NCBI GenBank assembly: GCA_000761475.1
Contig: JQNW01000008.1
Coordinates: 124,001-188,000 of the forward strand
Reading direction: 5' to 3'
DNA length: 64,000 bases
From: Chromohalobacter israelensis
Lineage (GTDB): Bacteria; Pseudomonadota; Gammaproteobacteria; Pseudomonadales; Halomonadaceae
In this document: positions 9,253 through 19,959 of the stretch, in pieces
Layout: each line of letters begins with the position of its first letter
Position numbering within the stretch: the stretch's first letter is position 1
Made by a program: the position numbers and the translations under genes
The notes under the pieces: generated by a model
What the model was told of the DNA's origin: nothing
What the model saw: the letters and a program-made list of their open reading frames with translations, nothing else
Databases searched by the model: none

Positions 9253-11048
9253 CCGAATCGACCGATATGCCATCCACTTCGCTGGAGCTTGGGCTCATCG
9301 GCAATTGCCAGATCGGCGCCCTGATCGATACCGACGGCCGCATCGTGTGGTGCTGTCTGCCGCGCTTCGACGGCGACCCCTTCTTCTCGCGTCTGATGGA
9401 CACCACCGACCGGGGCTACTTCGCCATCGAGCTGCAGGATCAGGTCGAAAGCCGTCAGTACTACCAGCGCAATACCGCGATCCTGTGCACCGAACTCACC
9501 GACAAGTACGGCGGGCGCATCCGCATCACCGACTTCTGCCCGCGCTTTCGGCTCTACGACAGGACGTTTCGTCCCGAGATCTTGGTACGCCGCGTGAAAT
9601 GCCTCTCCGGCACACCGGTGATCCGCATCCGCCTGCGCCCGACCACCGCCTACGGCGAGCGCGAGCCCGAGACCACTCGCGGCAGCCATCACATTCGCTA
9701 CCTCGGTCAGGGCCGAGTGACACGGCTGACCACCGACGCCTCGATCACCCACGTGCTTCAAGAATCGCCGATCGTCCTCGAAGGCGAGCTCAATTTCGCA
9801 CTCGGCCCCGACGAGAGCGTCACCGAGTCGGTCAACGCGATGTGCCAGCGTTTCGAGACCCAGACCACCACCTACTGGCAGGAATGGGCACGCGGCCTGG
9901 CAATACCCTTCGAGTGGCAGAATGAGGTGATCCGCGCCGCCACCACCCTCAAGCTCAGCACCTTCGAGGATACCGGTGCGGTGATCGCCGCCATGACCAC
10001 CTCGGTGCCCGAGGCCGCCGACACCCAGCGCAACTGGGACTACCGCTACTGCTGGCTGCGCGACGCCTATTTCGTGGTCCACGCCCTCAACCGCCTGGGC
10101 GCGACCGCGACCATGGAGAACTACCTCAACTACATCATCAACCTGGTGGTCGGCGCCGCCGAACACGAGCTGCAGCCGCTCTACGGCATCGGCGGCGAGA
10201 CGCGCATCGAGGAGAAGGAAGTCCGCGGGCTCGCCGGCTATCGCGGCATGGGACCGGTGCGGGTCGGCAACGCCGCCTACCATCAGGTGCAGCACGACGT
10301 CTACGGTGCCGTGGTGCTGGCCGCCAACCAGGCGTTCTTCGACGAACGACTGGCGCGCCCCGGCGACGAAGCGCTGTTCCGCCGTCTGACCATCCTCGGC
10401 GAGCAGGCCGCCAGGCTGTTCGACAAGCCCGACGCCGGTATCTGGGAGTATCGCGGTCGCGCCCGCGTGCACACCTACTCGTCCATCATGTGCTGGGCCG
10501 CCTGCGACCGTCTGGCACGCATCGCCGCGCATCTCGAACTCGACGAGGACGCCACCCGCTGGCGCCAGCAGGCCGACCGCATGCATGACGTGATCTGCCT
10601 CGAAGCGTGGAGCGAATCGCGCCAGGCATTCACCGAGAGCTTCGGCGGCGACACCATGGACGCCAGTCTGCTGCTGATGCACGAGCTCGGCTTTCTCGCC
10701 GCCGACGACCCGCGTTTCGTCAGCACGGTCGAGGCCATCGAGGCCGAGCTGCGCCGCGGCGACCACCTGTTCCGCTATGCCGCCGCCGACGACTTCGGCG
10801 ATCCCGAGAACGCCTTCAACATCTGCACCTTCTGGTACATCGACGCGCTGTGGGCGATCGGCCGCCGCGACGAGGCTCGTCGCCTGTTCGAAAACATGCT
10901 CGAATGCCGCAACGCCCAGGGCTTGCTTTCCGAGGATCTCGACACCACCAGTCACGAACTGTGGGGCAACTTTCCGCAGACCTACAGCATGGTCGGCCTG
11001 ATCAACTCGGCACTGCACCTTAGCCGAAGCTGGGAGGAAGCCGTATGA
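9219..11048 (+). CDS. Glycoside hydrolase family 15 enzyme (glucoamylase/trehalase-like)
   Basis: The protein is 609 residues. GH15 enzymes are inverting alpha-glucosidases, and some bacterial and archaeal members hydrolyse trehalose. After an N-terminal beta-sandwich, the (alpha/alpha)6 barrel shows NWDYRYCWLRDAYFVVHALN. The probable catalytic acid is in DAGIWEYRGRARVHTYSS and the catalytic base region is SEDLDTTSHELWGNFPQTYS. There is no signal peptide, so it acts in the cytoplasm. It overlaps otsB by 34 bases and otsA2 by 4 bases (ATGA). Its place inside a trehalose-synthesis unit suggests trehalose turnover; a role on maltodextrins or another glucoside cannot be excluded. Confidence 0.9.
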   Translation: MAGTPTIPSNVTESTDMPSTSLELGLIGNCQIGALIDTDGRIVWCCLPRFDGDPFFSRLMDTTDRGYFAIELQDQVESRQYYQRNTAILCTELTDKYGGRIRITDFCPRFRLYDRTFRPEILVRRVKCLSGTPVIRIRLRPTTAYGEREPETTRGSHHIRYLGQGRVTRLTTDASITHVLQESPIVLEGELNFALGPDESVTESVNAMCQRFETQTTTYWQEWARGLAIPFEWQNEVIRAATTLKLSTFEDTGAVIAAMTTSVPEAADTQRNWDYRYCWLRDAYFVVHALNRLGATATMENYLNYIINLVVGAAEHELQPLYGIGGETRIEEKEVRGLAGYRGMGPVRVGNAAYHQVQHDVYGAVVLAANQAFFDERLARPGDEALFRRLTILGEQAARLFDKPDAGIWEYRGRARVHTYSSIMCWAACDRLARIAAHLELDEDATRWRQQADRMHDVICLEAWSESRQAFTESFGGDTMDASLLLMHELGFLAADDPRFVSTVEAIEAELRRGDHLFRYAAADDFGDPENAFNICTFWYIDALWAIGRRDEARRLFENMLECRNAQGLLSEDLDTTSHELWGNFPQTYSMVGLINSALHLSRSWEEAV

Positions 11049-12421
11049 CACGTCTGGTCGTAGTCTCCAACCGCGTCTCGATTCCCGAAGAAGGCAAACC
11101 CCAGGCCGGCGGCCTGGCGGTCGCCATCACCGGCGCGCTCAGCGAGCACGGTGGCCTGTGGTTCGGCTGGGACGGCCGCGTCAAGCAGGTCCCCTCGAAT
11201 CGCCCCAACGTGGTCACGCGCGACAATATCGATTATGCGACGCTGTCGCTCTCCAAGCAGGACTACGACAACTACTACCTGGGCTTCGCCAACGAAGTGC
11301 TGTGGCCGGTCTTTCACTTCAACCTCGGCGCCATGGACTTCCAGCTCGACCACGTGAAGGCCTACTCGCGGGTCAACGCTCGTTTCGCCGAGGCGCTGGT
11401 CACGCTCGTGCAGGGCGACGAGCTGATCTGGGTGCATGACTACCACCTGCTGCCACTGGGCAAGGAACTGCGTGAGCGCGGCATCCGCCAGCCACTGGGT
11501 TTCTTCCTGCACATTCCCTTTCCCAGCTTCGACCTGCTGCGTGCGCTGCCCTGCTACCGCGAGCTGCTCGAGGACCTGCTGCATTACGACCTCGTCGGCT
11601 TTCAGACCGAAAACGACCGCCACGCCTTTCATGAGGCCCTGGTCGAGACCTTCGACGCGACCCTCGAGGGCGACAACGTCATCGACTGCCTCGGCCACCG
11701 CCTGCGCACCGGCGTCTACCCGGTCGGTATCGACGTCGATGAAGCCATCGCCGAGGCCGAGCACGCCATCACCCAGGCTCCGGCCTGCCAGTTCCAGGCC
11801 GACCTCGGCAAGCGCGACCTGATCATCGGCGCCGACCGGCTTGACTACTCCAAGGGCCTGGTGCAGCGCTTCAACGCCATCGAGACGCTACTCACCCACT
11901 TCAAGCACCGCCGCCAACGCACCATCTTCATGCAGATCGCCAGCCCCTCGCGCAGCGCGATCCCCGAGTACGACGAGCTACGCCGCCAGCTCGAAGGCAT
12001 GGCCGGGCATATCAACGGCACCTACGCCGACATCGACTGGCTGCCGGTGCACTACCTCAACCAGACCTACGCCCACGCCGACCTGATGGGCCTGTTCCGG
12101 GCCGCACGGGTGGGCCTGGTGACCCCGCTGCGCGACGGCATGAACCTGGTCTGCAAGGAGTTCGTCGCCGCCCAGGACCCCGACGACCCCGGCGTGCTGG
12201 TGCTCAGCGACCTGGCCGGCGCCGCCCGCGAACTGAGCGGTGCCCTGCTGGTCAACCCCTACGACGTGCACGACATCACCAGCGCCATCGAACGCGCCCT
12301 GAACATGCCGCGCGACGAACGTCGCCAGCGCTACCGGGAGATGATCGACGTCCTGCGCCGCAACAGCCTGCTGACCTGGCGGCAGCGCTTCATCGACGAC
12401 CTCGCCCAGCAGGCTGGTTAG
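11045..12421 (+). CDS. otsA: Trehalose-6-phosphate synthase, copy 2
   Basis: This 458-residue GT20 enzyme carries out the same reaction as copy 1. Conserved segments include [58 protein letters not shown] and [18 protein letters not shown]. It starts with ATGA shared with the GH15 stop, and GGGAGGAAG lies just upstream inside the hydrolase gene. It is the last gene of otsB-GH15-otsA2. The first (trailer-end) repeat of a CRISPR array begins only 36 bases after its stop, so its transcript may run antisense into the array. The two copies may differ in regulation more than in chemistry. Confidence 0.95.
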   Translation: MTRLVVVSNRVSIPEEGKPQAGGLAVAITGALSEHGGLWFGWDGRVKQVPSNRPNVVTRDNIDYATLSLSKQDYDNYYLGFANEVLWPVFHFNLGAMDFQLDHVKAYSRVNARFAEALVTLVQGDELIWVHDYHLLPLGKELRERGIRQPLGFFLHIPFPSFDLLRALPCYRELLEDLLHYDLVGFQTENDRHAFHEALVETFDATLEGDNVIDCLGHRLRTGVYPVGIDVDEAIAEAEHAITQAPACQFQADLGKRDLIIGADRLDYSKGLVQRFNAIETLLTHFKHRRQRTIFMQIASPSRSAIPEYDELRRQLEGMAGHINGTYADIDWLPVHYLNQTYAHADLMGLFRAARVGLVTPLRDGMNLVCKEFVAAQDPDDPGVLVLSDLAGAARELSGALLVNPYDVHDITSAIERALNMPRDERRQRYREMIDVLRRNSLLTWRQRFIDDLAQQAG

Positions 12422-12457
12422 GCAACACCCAAGGGCAGGAGTGCTGACAAAGCGGCG

Positions 12458-15292
12458 TAGTTCGTCCCCGCGCCTGCGGGGAACGGATGAAGGCAGCAGC
12501 CACCGGCAACCACCTCATCGGTTGATCCCCGCGCCTGCGGGGAACGGATTCCGAAAGGCCCGCGCCTCGCCGCCGTGCACGGTTGATCCCCGCGCCTGCG
12601 GGGAACGGAGTATCCAACCCGGCGCCAGACGTTCGCCCGACGGTTGACCCCCGCGCCTGCGGGGAACGGCCGTCGTCGTACTCGCCCCACTGCGACGTGA
12701 ACGGTTGATCCCCGCGCAAGCGGGGAACGGTTTCATGATGCTCTCCGGGAAACGGTGGTGATCGGTTGATCCCCGCACATGCGGGGAACGGACGATGAAC
12801 GGGTCGCCGCTGTTGAGCACGAACGGTTGATCCCCGCTCCTGCGGGGAACGGTCGGCCAGCGACATGGATCACGTCGAGATCGACGGTTGATCCCCGCGC
12901 ATGCGGGGAACGGGATCACGTCGCCCAACGCAACCAGTGCAATCACGGTTGATCCCCGCGCCTGCGGGGAACGGGAGCGCCAGCTTGTACTCGATGAGGG
13001 GGTCGACGGTTGATCCCCGCGCCTGCGGGGAACGGCCATGACCCCCTTTGATCTCTTACGCACTGTCCGGTTGATCCCCGCGCCTGCGGGGAACGGCGCA
13101 GAAAGTCCGGCTGGCGGTCCCGCAGCGCCGGTTGATCCCCGCGCCTGCGGGGAACGGCGGCGGATCAGCTCGCCGAATTTCGGCGTGGCCGGTTGATCCC
13201 CGCGCCTGCGGGGAACGGACCTCCCAGGCGTGGCGGGCGATCTCGGTGAACGGTTGATCCCCGCGCCTGCGGGGAACGGAATAGCGATTGATGCTCGCGA
13301 GCTGGGTGGCGCGGTTGATCCCCGCGCCTGCGGGGAACGGGCGGGCATGGCGCTTGCCGGGGTGATCGGCATCGGTTGATCCCCGCGCCTGCGGGGAACG
13401 GATGTCCCCTGATTTCCACATCGGACGGTGGAACGGTTGATCCCCGCGCCTGCGGGGAACGGAGCCAATCGACGGCGAGGTAATTGGTCTGGGGCGGTTG
13501 ATCCCCGCGCCTGCGGGGAACGGGGCGAGGACGTAATGATGCCGATCGCGCGCGACGGTTGATCCCCGCGCCTGCGGGGAACGGCTCCCCGCGCCCACGA
13601 TCATCGACGAGATCGACGGTTGATCCCCGCGCCTGCGGGGAACGGGCCAGCGACAGCGCATCAACCGCCACCCGGTGCGGTTGATCCCCGCGCCTGCGGG
13701 GAACGGCTGCTCAAGGCGGTCGAGTCCGCCGATGCCGACGGTTGATCCCCGCGCCTGCGGGGAACGGTGAGCGTCGCGCTGGCAGCCCGATCCGATGCGC
13801 GGTTGATCCCCGCGCCTGCGGGGAACGGAAACGCGCAAGGCCGCCACGCTCGCCAAAAACCGGTTGATCCCCGCGCCTGCGGGGAACGGTTCTCCTGCAG
13901 CGTCTGGCGCTCAGCTTCTGCCGGTTGATCCCCGCGCCTGCGGGGAACGGATGGACGAGGAGCAGAGCGACGAAGGCATGACCGGTTGATCCCCGCGCCT
14001 GCGGGGAACGGGATCGTGCACGGCCTGGAGTGCGGCCAGGTGATGGTTGATCCCCGCGCCTGCGGGGAACGGGGAAGCGCTGGCACGGGCGGCGACTCAA
14101 GAGCCGGTTGATCCCCGCGCCTGCGGGGAACGGGTCGTCGTGTGTTGCCGTGCAGGGGTATAGCTCGGTTGATCCCCGCGCCTGCGGGGAACGGGACCAT
14201 CCGCCCCGAGTTCGAGCGGGTGAGCCCGGTTGATCCCCGCGCCTGCGGGGAACGGTGCTGAAAGAGTCTGAGCGCAAAGGTGTCAGCCGGTTGATCCCCG
14301 CGCCTGCGGGGAACGGCTCGAATCGACCGCCGAGGGGCGCGAAGGGTACGGTTGATCCCCGCGCCTGCGGGGAACGGGGCATCAAGACCGAGCTCACCAC
14401 CGACAAGGACGGTTGATCCCCGCGCCTGCGGGGAACGGTGCAGTCTAGCGATGCCGCGTCGGTTGATAGCCGGTTGATCCCCGCGCCTGCGGGGAACGGG
14501 TACAGGCCCAAGCCGAGGCCGCCGCCAAGCACGGTTGATCCCCGCGCCTGCGGGGAACGGAGGCTGAAAAAGGCCGAGACGCAGCGCGGCGCCGGTTGAT
14601 CCCCGCGCCTGCGGGGAACGGTCTCCCCTGACCGTGATTACATCATAGGATAACGGTTGATCCCCGCGCCTGCGGGGAACGGGTTGAATCGTTCCCGGCG
14701 GCCGGCGTGGTCAACGGTTGATCCCCGCGCCTGCGGGGAACGGGCCGGCAAGAGCTACGTGATCGAAGATGCCAACGGTTGATCCCCGCGCCTGCGGGGA
14801 ACGGGCCTGGGCTTTGAAGTCCGGCAGGTTGCTGGCCGGTTGATCCCCGCGCCTGCGGGGAACGGCAATTCACCCGCCTGAGCGCGGCGATGCGTATCGG
14901 TTGATCCCCGCGCCTGCGGGGAACGGGCAGCTAAGTGACATGGTTAACGCTCTCCTGGCGGTTGATCCCCGCGCCTGCGGGGAACGGTGCTCAAAATCGG
15001 GATTTTCCAGCGCGTCTACCGGTTGATCCCCGCGCCTGCGGGGAACGGTTAAAGCGGTAGGAGAAACAGAAATATGAAGACGGTTGATCCCCGCGCCTGC
15101 GGGGAACGGGGCGACAAGACGCTGATCAAGCTCCGGGAAAACGGTTGATCCCCGCGCCTGCGGGGAACGGCAAAGCGACCCGCGACACGGTGAGCATGCA
15201 TACGGTTGATCCCCGCGCCTGCGGGGAACGGGTCATCAAGGTCGTCACTAGCCTTATTGAAGGCGGTTGATCCCCGCGCCTGCGGGGAACGG
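12458..15292 (-). CRISPR. Type I-E CRISPR array 1: 47 repeats, 46 spacers
   Basis: There are 29-base repeats with a strict 61-base period and 32-base spacers. In plus orientation a repeat begins CGGTTGATCCCCGC, has loop GCCT and ends GCGGGGAACGG. The reverse complement ends ATCAACCG, corresponding to the 5' handle of E. coli-type I-E crRNAs, so the array is read leftward with its leader at 15293. The terminal repeat at 12458 is degenerate in its outer bases, as expected for the trailer end. The repeats starting at 12702, 12763, 12824 and 12885 differ only in the four loop bases, and the one at 12641 has one T-to-C change. No spacer is duplicated within the array. Confidence 0.98.
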
Positions 15293-15402
15293 TCTAATCA
15301 TAGACACTTGTTTATAAAGAACAAAATCGCCAGGGAAATTTCCACCAGCGATTTTGCTTAAAATTTAATCACCCTAAATTATTAAAGAGCCTTTAAAATC
15401 AG
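15293..15402 (-). promoter_or_regulatory. Leader of CRISPR array 1
   Basis: This AT-rich stretch lies between the last repeat and the cas2 stop. Its first 36 bases match the leader of array 2 (28805 onward) at about 33 positions, and TTTCCACCAG and TTAAAGA are also shared further out. It should hold the array promoter and the adaptation signals. It includes an inverted repeat, AAAATCGC (15323-15330) with GCGATTTT (15348-15355), and a small palindrome GGAAATTTCC between the arms. Confidence 0.85.
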
Positions 15403-16621
<1,219 letters not shown>

Positions 16622-16629
16622 GAGCAGTC

Positions 16630-17322
16630 CTATGGCCGGCGCAACATCAGCAACCCACAGCCGAACGCTTTCGAACGACCAATACCTTGGGAAAGCGTCT
16701 CGATCAGGTGGTCCGGATCGGTCACTTCCAGCAGCCCCTCGTAATCGACGCTGGAAAAACGGATCGGCTCCCGGCGACCGGACTTCTTCAGTTCATGCTG
16801 GCGATAGGCGCCCACCTCTGGTGCCACCGGCAGTTCAAACCCAAATCGCGGCGCGCGTTCCGCCAGCCAGTCACGTGCGGCGGTCTCCATTGCATCAACG
16901 CATGCCTGGCTCGTTCGCTCACCAGGGGAGAATGGCTTTCTGGCATTCATCAGCACATCAGCGCGATGCGATCGTTGTCCCTCACCCGCGAACTTGGCAA
17001 CCGTGGGATTGGCACGCAGGCGAAAAGCGAGGCGCTCGCCTTTGGCGAGTTGCGGTGCGAAAGGCTTACATTGCACATCGAGACCGGCCACGGCTTCCGG
17101 TCGACGAGTCGAATAGACATAAAACCGCGGCAGTCCCTGACTTTTTCCATTGGCCGCTTCCTCCATTTCCTGGCGGAAGAGAAAGGGTCGTTCGCCCTCT
17201 GACGTATCGGCAAACAGCGTCCAGAGCAGTTGGTGGGCCGTATAGGCCCCGCCTTCCAGCACATCGAAAAGCTGTTCTCGGGTAAGGGCGTTGAGGTCGA
17301 CTCTGACACTTGAAAGATACAT
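16630..17322 (-). CDS. cas6e: Cas6e (CasE/Cse3) crRNA endonuclease
   Basis: It cuts the pre-crRNA at the base of the repeat hairpin and stays on the crRNA 3' end as part of Cascade. The 230-residue protein begins MYLSSVRVDLNALTREQLFD. His30 in YTAHQLLWTLF corresponds to the catalytic His20 of E. coli CasE (YQLHQGLWHLF). The glycine-rich loop GIGRSKAFGCGLLMLRRP closes the protein. Its ATG shares one base with the cas5e stop (TAATG), showing tight coupling. Confidence 0.95.
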   Translation of the reverse strand: MYLSSVRVDLNALTREQLFDVLEGGAYTAHQLLWTLFADTSEGERPFLFRQEMEEAANGKSQGLPRFYVYSTRRPEAVAGLDVQCKPFAPQLAKGERLAFRLRANPTVAKFAGEGQRSHRADVLMNARKPFSPGERTSQACVDAMETAARDWLAERAPRFGFELPVAPEVGAYRQHELKKSGRREPIRFSSVDYEGLLEVTDPDHLIETLSQGIGRSKAFGCGLLMLRRP

Positions 17323-18104
17323 TAGCTCTGCCCCTCCACCGACTCGATTCGGCGGTGCTCGAGACGCGCCCCGAACTGCCAGCGGCGGCGATGCAGCGGT
17401 TCATCCCAGGTCTCGCTGGACTCCGCCATGTCGGCGTTACCGTCTAGTGCATCTGCCTCGCCTTCCCAGGCATAGAGCACCTGACCGGGCAGCCTCAGCA
17501 AGCGTAGGTCTTGTGCTTCGTTACCGATGAGCGGCAACCATGTCCTTTCGGGATCGGTTGCGCTGTCAAAGCCGTGATCCAGCGCCCCGCGCCAGTGATC
17601 CGCCTCCACGATGGCGGGCGTGAGCGGTGCCGCCAGGGGGCATGCCTTACGGCCGAGATAGAGCGTGAAGCGAGGCCTCTCCAGCGCGCTCTTGAGTTCG
17701 TCCAGTGTCCAGACCGCGTCGGGCATCAGACGCAGCGCCACGACCCACAGGCCATCACAGCGATAGTCCCGGGAAGAGAGAATGGTATTGAGGGCATCCT
17801 TGGGCACCGAAAGTTCTTCACGCCGCGAACGGTAGTTCACCTTCGATTGTGAAGGTGGCACCTGCACGGTGTGGTAGTCGCGTAGCAGCCAGCCTGGAGA
17901 GCGCTGTTTGACCGCGATGCCGAGGCTTTGCCGAAGCCTTAATTGCCCATCGTCATCGTCGCGCCGGATGCCAAGTGCCGCGCCGATCAAGCCGAGGATG
18001 GCGCCGCGCCCGGGGTACGTCGCGGTCGGCCGCGCCTCCCCTACCGCAGCTTCGCCCCAGCTCGCCATCGGCGCATAGAGCCGAAAGACCAGATGTTCCG
18101 TCAT
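17322..18104 (-). CDS. cas5e: Cas5e (CasD) Cascade subunit
   Basis: Cas5e is the RAMP-fold subunit that holds the 5' handle of the crRNA and caps the Cas7 backbone. At 260 residues it is slightly longer than E. coli CasD (224). Its start MTEHLVFRLYAPMASWGEAA is followed by ATYPGRGAILGLIGAALGI, characteristic of the family. It is located 11 bases after the cas7e stop and overlaps cas6e by one base. Confidence 0.95.
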   Translation of the reverse strand: MTEHLVFRLYAPMASWGEAAVGEARPTATYPGRGAILGLIGAALGIRRDDDDGQLRLRQSLGIAVKQRSPGWLLRDYHTVQVPPSQSKVNYRSRREELSVPKDALNTILSSRDYRCDGLWVVALRLMPDAVWTLDELKSALERPRFTLYLGRKACPLAAPLTPAIVEADHWRGALDHGFDSATDPERTWLPLIGNEAQDLRLLRLPGQVLYAWEGEADALDGNADMAESSETWDEPLHRRRWQFGARLEHRRIESVEGQS

Positions 18105-18115
18105 ATCGCCTCCGC

Positions 18116-19207
18116 TTAGTCATCGCCCTTGAGGAAAGTCAGCAGGTCCTGCAGATCTCCCGTGTGGACGTCACCCTTCAGCGCAGGCTTTTCATAATCC
18201 GGCTCGGCAGAGAGAACAAAGCGACTGTCGGCGCCGGCACCATAAGCATCATCGAAAGCCTGAGCCTGGCGTTCCAGTTTGCTGATGGCCTTGATCGCTT
18301 GTCCTTCACCATTGACCGGCTGCAGGAAGGAGGCCGACAACGAGCGCGGCTGCTGATCGCCTTTTTCTGCCAGCAGATAACTGGCGTGGGCGCGAGAGCC
18401 GAAACTGTTCTGCTTGCCCTTGGGCGAAACCTTGACGGCGGACTCAACCAGCGCAGCAATGGCGCGATCAGCCAAGTCCGCATTGCCTTGCAGATTCTCG
18501 ACCAGCAGATCGCGATCAATGCAGAGGTAGAGATAAAACAGCCCAGCGGCAAAACCGGCCTCACCGATATGCGCCGCGCCACGATCCTCATCGCCGGTAT
18601 TGAGATCGTCGACTGCGGTGAAGTAGTCGTCCTCGACCTCGGCGGCATGGACGGTAATGGCGTGCGCGACCTGGCAGGCAGCCTCGACGTTATAGCTCGG
18701 TGCCGCGGCGAGCATGCGTCCGAACAGCGCCACATCGACAGCGGTGGGCCGGCGTGCGAGCAGGTCCTTGAGCTCATCATCGGTTGGTTCACGCTTTTCG
18801 GCACTGAGCTTGTCCGCCAGCGCCTTCAGCGCAGTGAGTTCTTCCGGCCCGACGTGGACCAGCTGCTCGATCTCGTACTCGTGCTTTTTCCCTTTCTCGA
18901 CCTTGCGCAGCTTGCCGAACACCTCGGCGATCTTCTCGGCACTGGCACCTGCGATTTTGTCCCCCGCTCCTGCGCTCATACGATCAAAAACGAGCTTGCC
19001 CAGCCGCTTGGTACGCGTGCCCTTGTGGCCATCGATCGCTTCCTCGAAGAGCGTCGAGGTCCGCCAATTCCGTTTGAGACTCTGGGAGGAGACGCGCAAA
19101 CGGCGCGCGCCACCCATGAACGCCGTCTTGGGACGGCCCAGATCGTCGCGGTTGAGGTTGGAGGGCGGATAAGAAGTTAGTAGATGCAACTGAATGAAGT
19201 GGCTCAT
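18116..19207 (-). CDS. cas7e: Cas7e (CasC/Cse4) Cascade backbone subunit
   Basis: Six copies of this RAMP protein form the crRNA-binding backbone of Cascade. The protein is 363 residues from the ATG at 19207. The start MSHFIQLHLLTSYPPSNLNR followed by DDLGRPKTAFMGGARRLRVS is the family signature. The open frame extends 15 codons upstream but only this start matches homologues. It follows cse2 by 59 bases, the largest gap in the Cascade unit. Confidence 0.96.
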   Translation of the reverse strand: MSHFIQLHLLTSYPPSNLNRDDLGRPKTAFMGGARRLRVSSQSLKRNWRTSTLFEEAIDGHKGTRTKRLGKLVFDRMSAGAGDKIAGASAEKIAEVFGKLRKVEKGKKHEYEIEQLVHVGPEELTALKALADKLSAEKREPTDDELKDLLARRPTAVDVALFGRMLAAAPSYNVEAACQVAHAITVHAAEVEDDYFTAVDDLNTGDEDRGAAHIGEAGFAAGLFYLYLCIDRDLLVENLQGNADLADRAIAALVESAVKVSPKGKQNSFGSRAHASYLLAEKGDQQPRSLSASFLQPVNGEGQAIKAISKLERQAQAFDDAYGAGADSRFVLSAEPDYEKPALKGDVHTGDLQDLLTFLKGDD

Positions 19208-19266
19208 GAAAGGTCCCCTGCAATGGTAATGATGGGTAGTGGCCGATGGCATTCTTGGTCGAAGAA

Positions 19267-19959
19267 TCAGTCGCTCGTTGCCATTTTCTGAGCGCGCGCC
19301 TTGAAGTAATCGTCACTCATCAAAAAGGCGAAGCGCTGGGTCGCCTCAGGCCGATACTGACCGCGCTGCTCGCGATGCCAGAGCGCCACCATATCGGCGA
19401 GGCGCACGACACTGACACCAGTGCCGTCGGCGAGCTTCAATGCCCTTCTGAAGCGGCGGATCAGCTCTTCGGGCGTATGGCAGTCGAGCAGTTGCTGGAA
19501 GCGCAGATCACTCATGCGCGGGGTATCGCTGGTATTGGGCCGGTTTTCGCCCAACCGCTTCCCAAGCGATGCATCGAAGGTCTCGGCGCGCAGTTCACTC
19601 ACGATGGTGGCAATCACCGCCCAGGCTTCGAGGCGCCTATCACGCCATTGACTCGGGCCATCGCCAGGCATCTCTTTCCATACTCGCGTCTCGAGTGCCT
19701 GCCAGAGGTGGCGAAAAGCCTCGGTTAGCAGTACGGACTCGATGGCATCGCAACGGCGCAGCGCAGCACGCACCCCGCGCGGGTAAGGCCGGCGCTTGGT
19801 ATAGCGCTTGAGTTCCTGTTCGTCCATGACCAGCCGCTGCCACCACAAGCGCAGCTCGAAGGCCTCATTGTTATCCAGCGCATACAGATGACTTTCCACT
19901 GCGCTCTTCCCGGCCTCGCTCGCGTCTTCGGATACCGCATCCTGCTCGATCTCACTCAT
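19267..19959 (-). CDS. cse2: Cse2 (CasB) Cascade small subunit
   Basis: Cse2 forms the helical-bundle dimer that stabilises the crRNA-target hybrid. The protein is 230 residues, longer than E. coli Cse2 (160). The extra length is partly an acidic N-terminus MSEIEQDAVSEDASEAGKSA. The conserved core includes LRLWWQRLV, RAALRRCDAIESVLLTEAF and, near the C-terminus, HREQRGQYRPEATQRFAFLM. Its ATG overlaps the cas8e stop by 4 bases (ATGA). Position and size fit; sequence conservation in this family is always low. Confidence 0.92.
   Translation of the reverse strand: MSEIEQDAVSEDASEAGKSAVESHLYALDNNEAFELRLWWQRLVMDEQELKRYTKRRPYPRGVRAALRRCDAIESVLLTEAFRHLWQALETRVWKEMPGDGPSQWRDRRLEAWAVIATIVSELRAETFDASLGKRLGENRPNTSDTPRMSDLRFQQLLDCHTPEELIRRFRRALKLADGTGVSVVRLADMVALWHREQRGQYRPEATQRFAFLMSDDYFKARAQKMATSD

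Noticed and set aside
9189-11051. 620-codon minus-strand open frame opposite the GH15 gene
   Set aside because: GH15 motifs and overlaps with otsB and otsA support the plus strand; the antisense frame has no motif.
14449-14480. Extra partial repeat inside a spacer (CGGTTGATAG next to the real repeat)
   Set aside because: Only about nine bases match the repeat start and the 61-base period is undisturbed, so it is a chance similarity in an ordinary spacer.
12515-14532. Repeat-containing open frames across CRISPR array 1 and similarly in array 2 encoding FPAGAGINR and PQARGST units
   Set aside because: They are translations of the 29-base repeat plus spacers; the periodicity is that of the array, not of a repeat protein.
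15356-15400. IHF binding site in the CRISPR leader
   Set aside because: AT-rich segments only loosely resemble the IHF consensus in both leaders; key positions mismatch, so I do not claim it.
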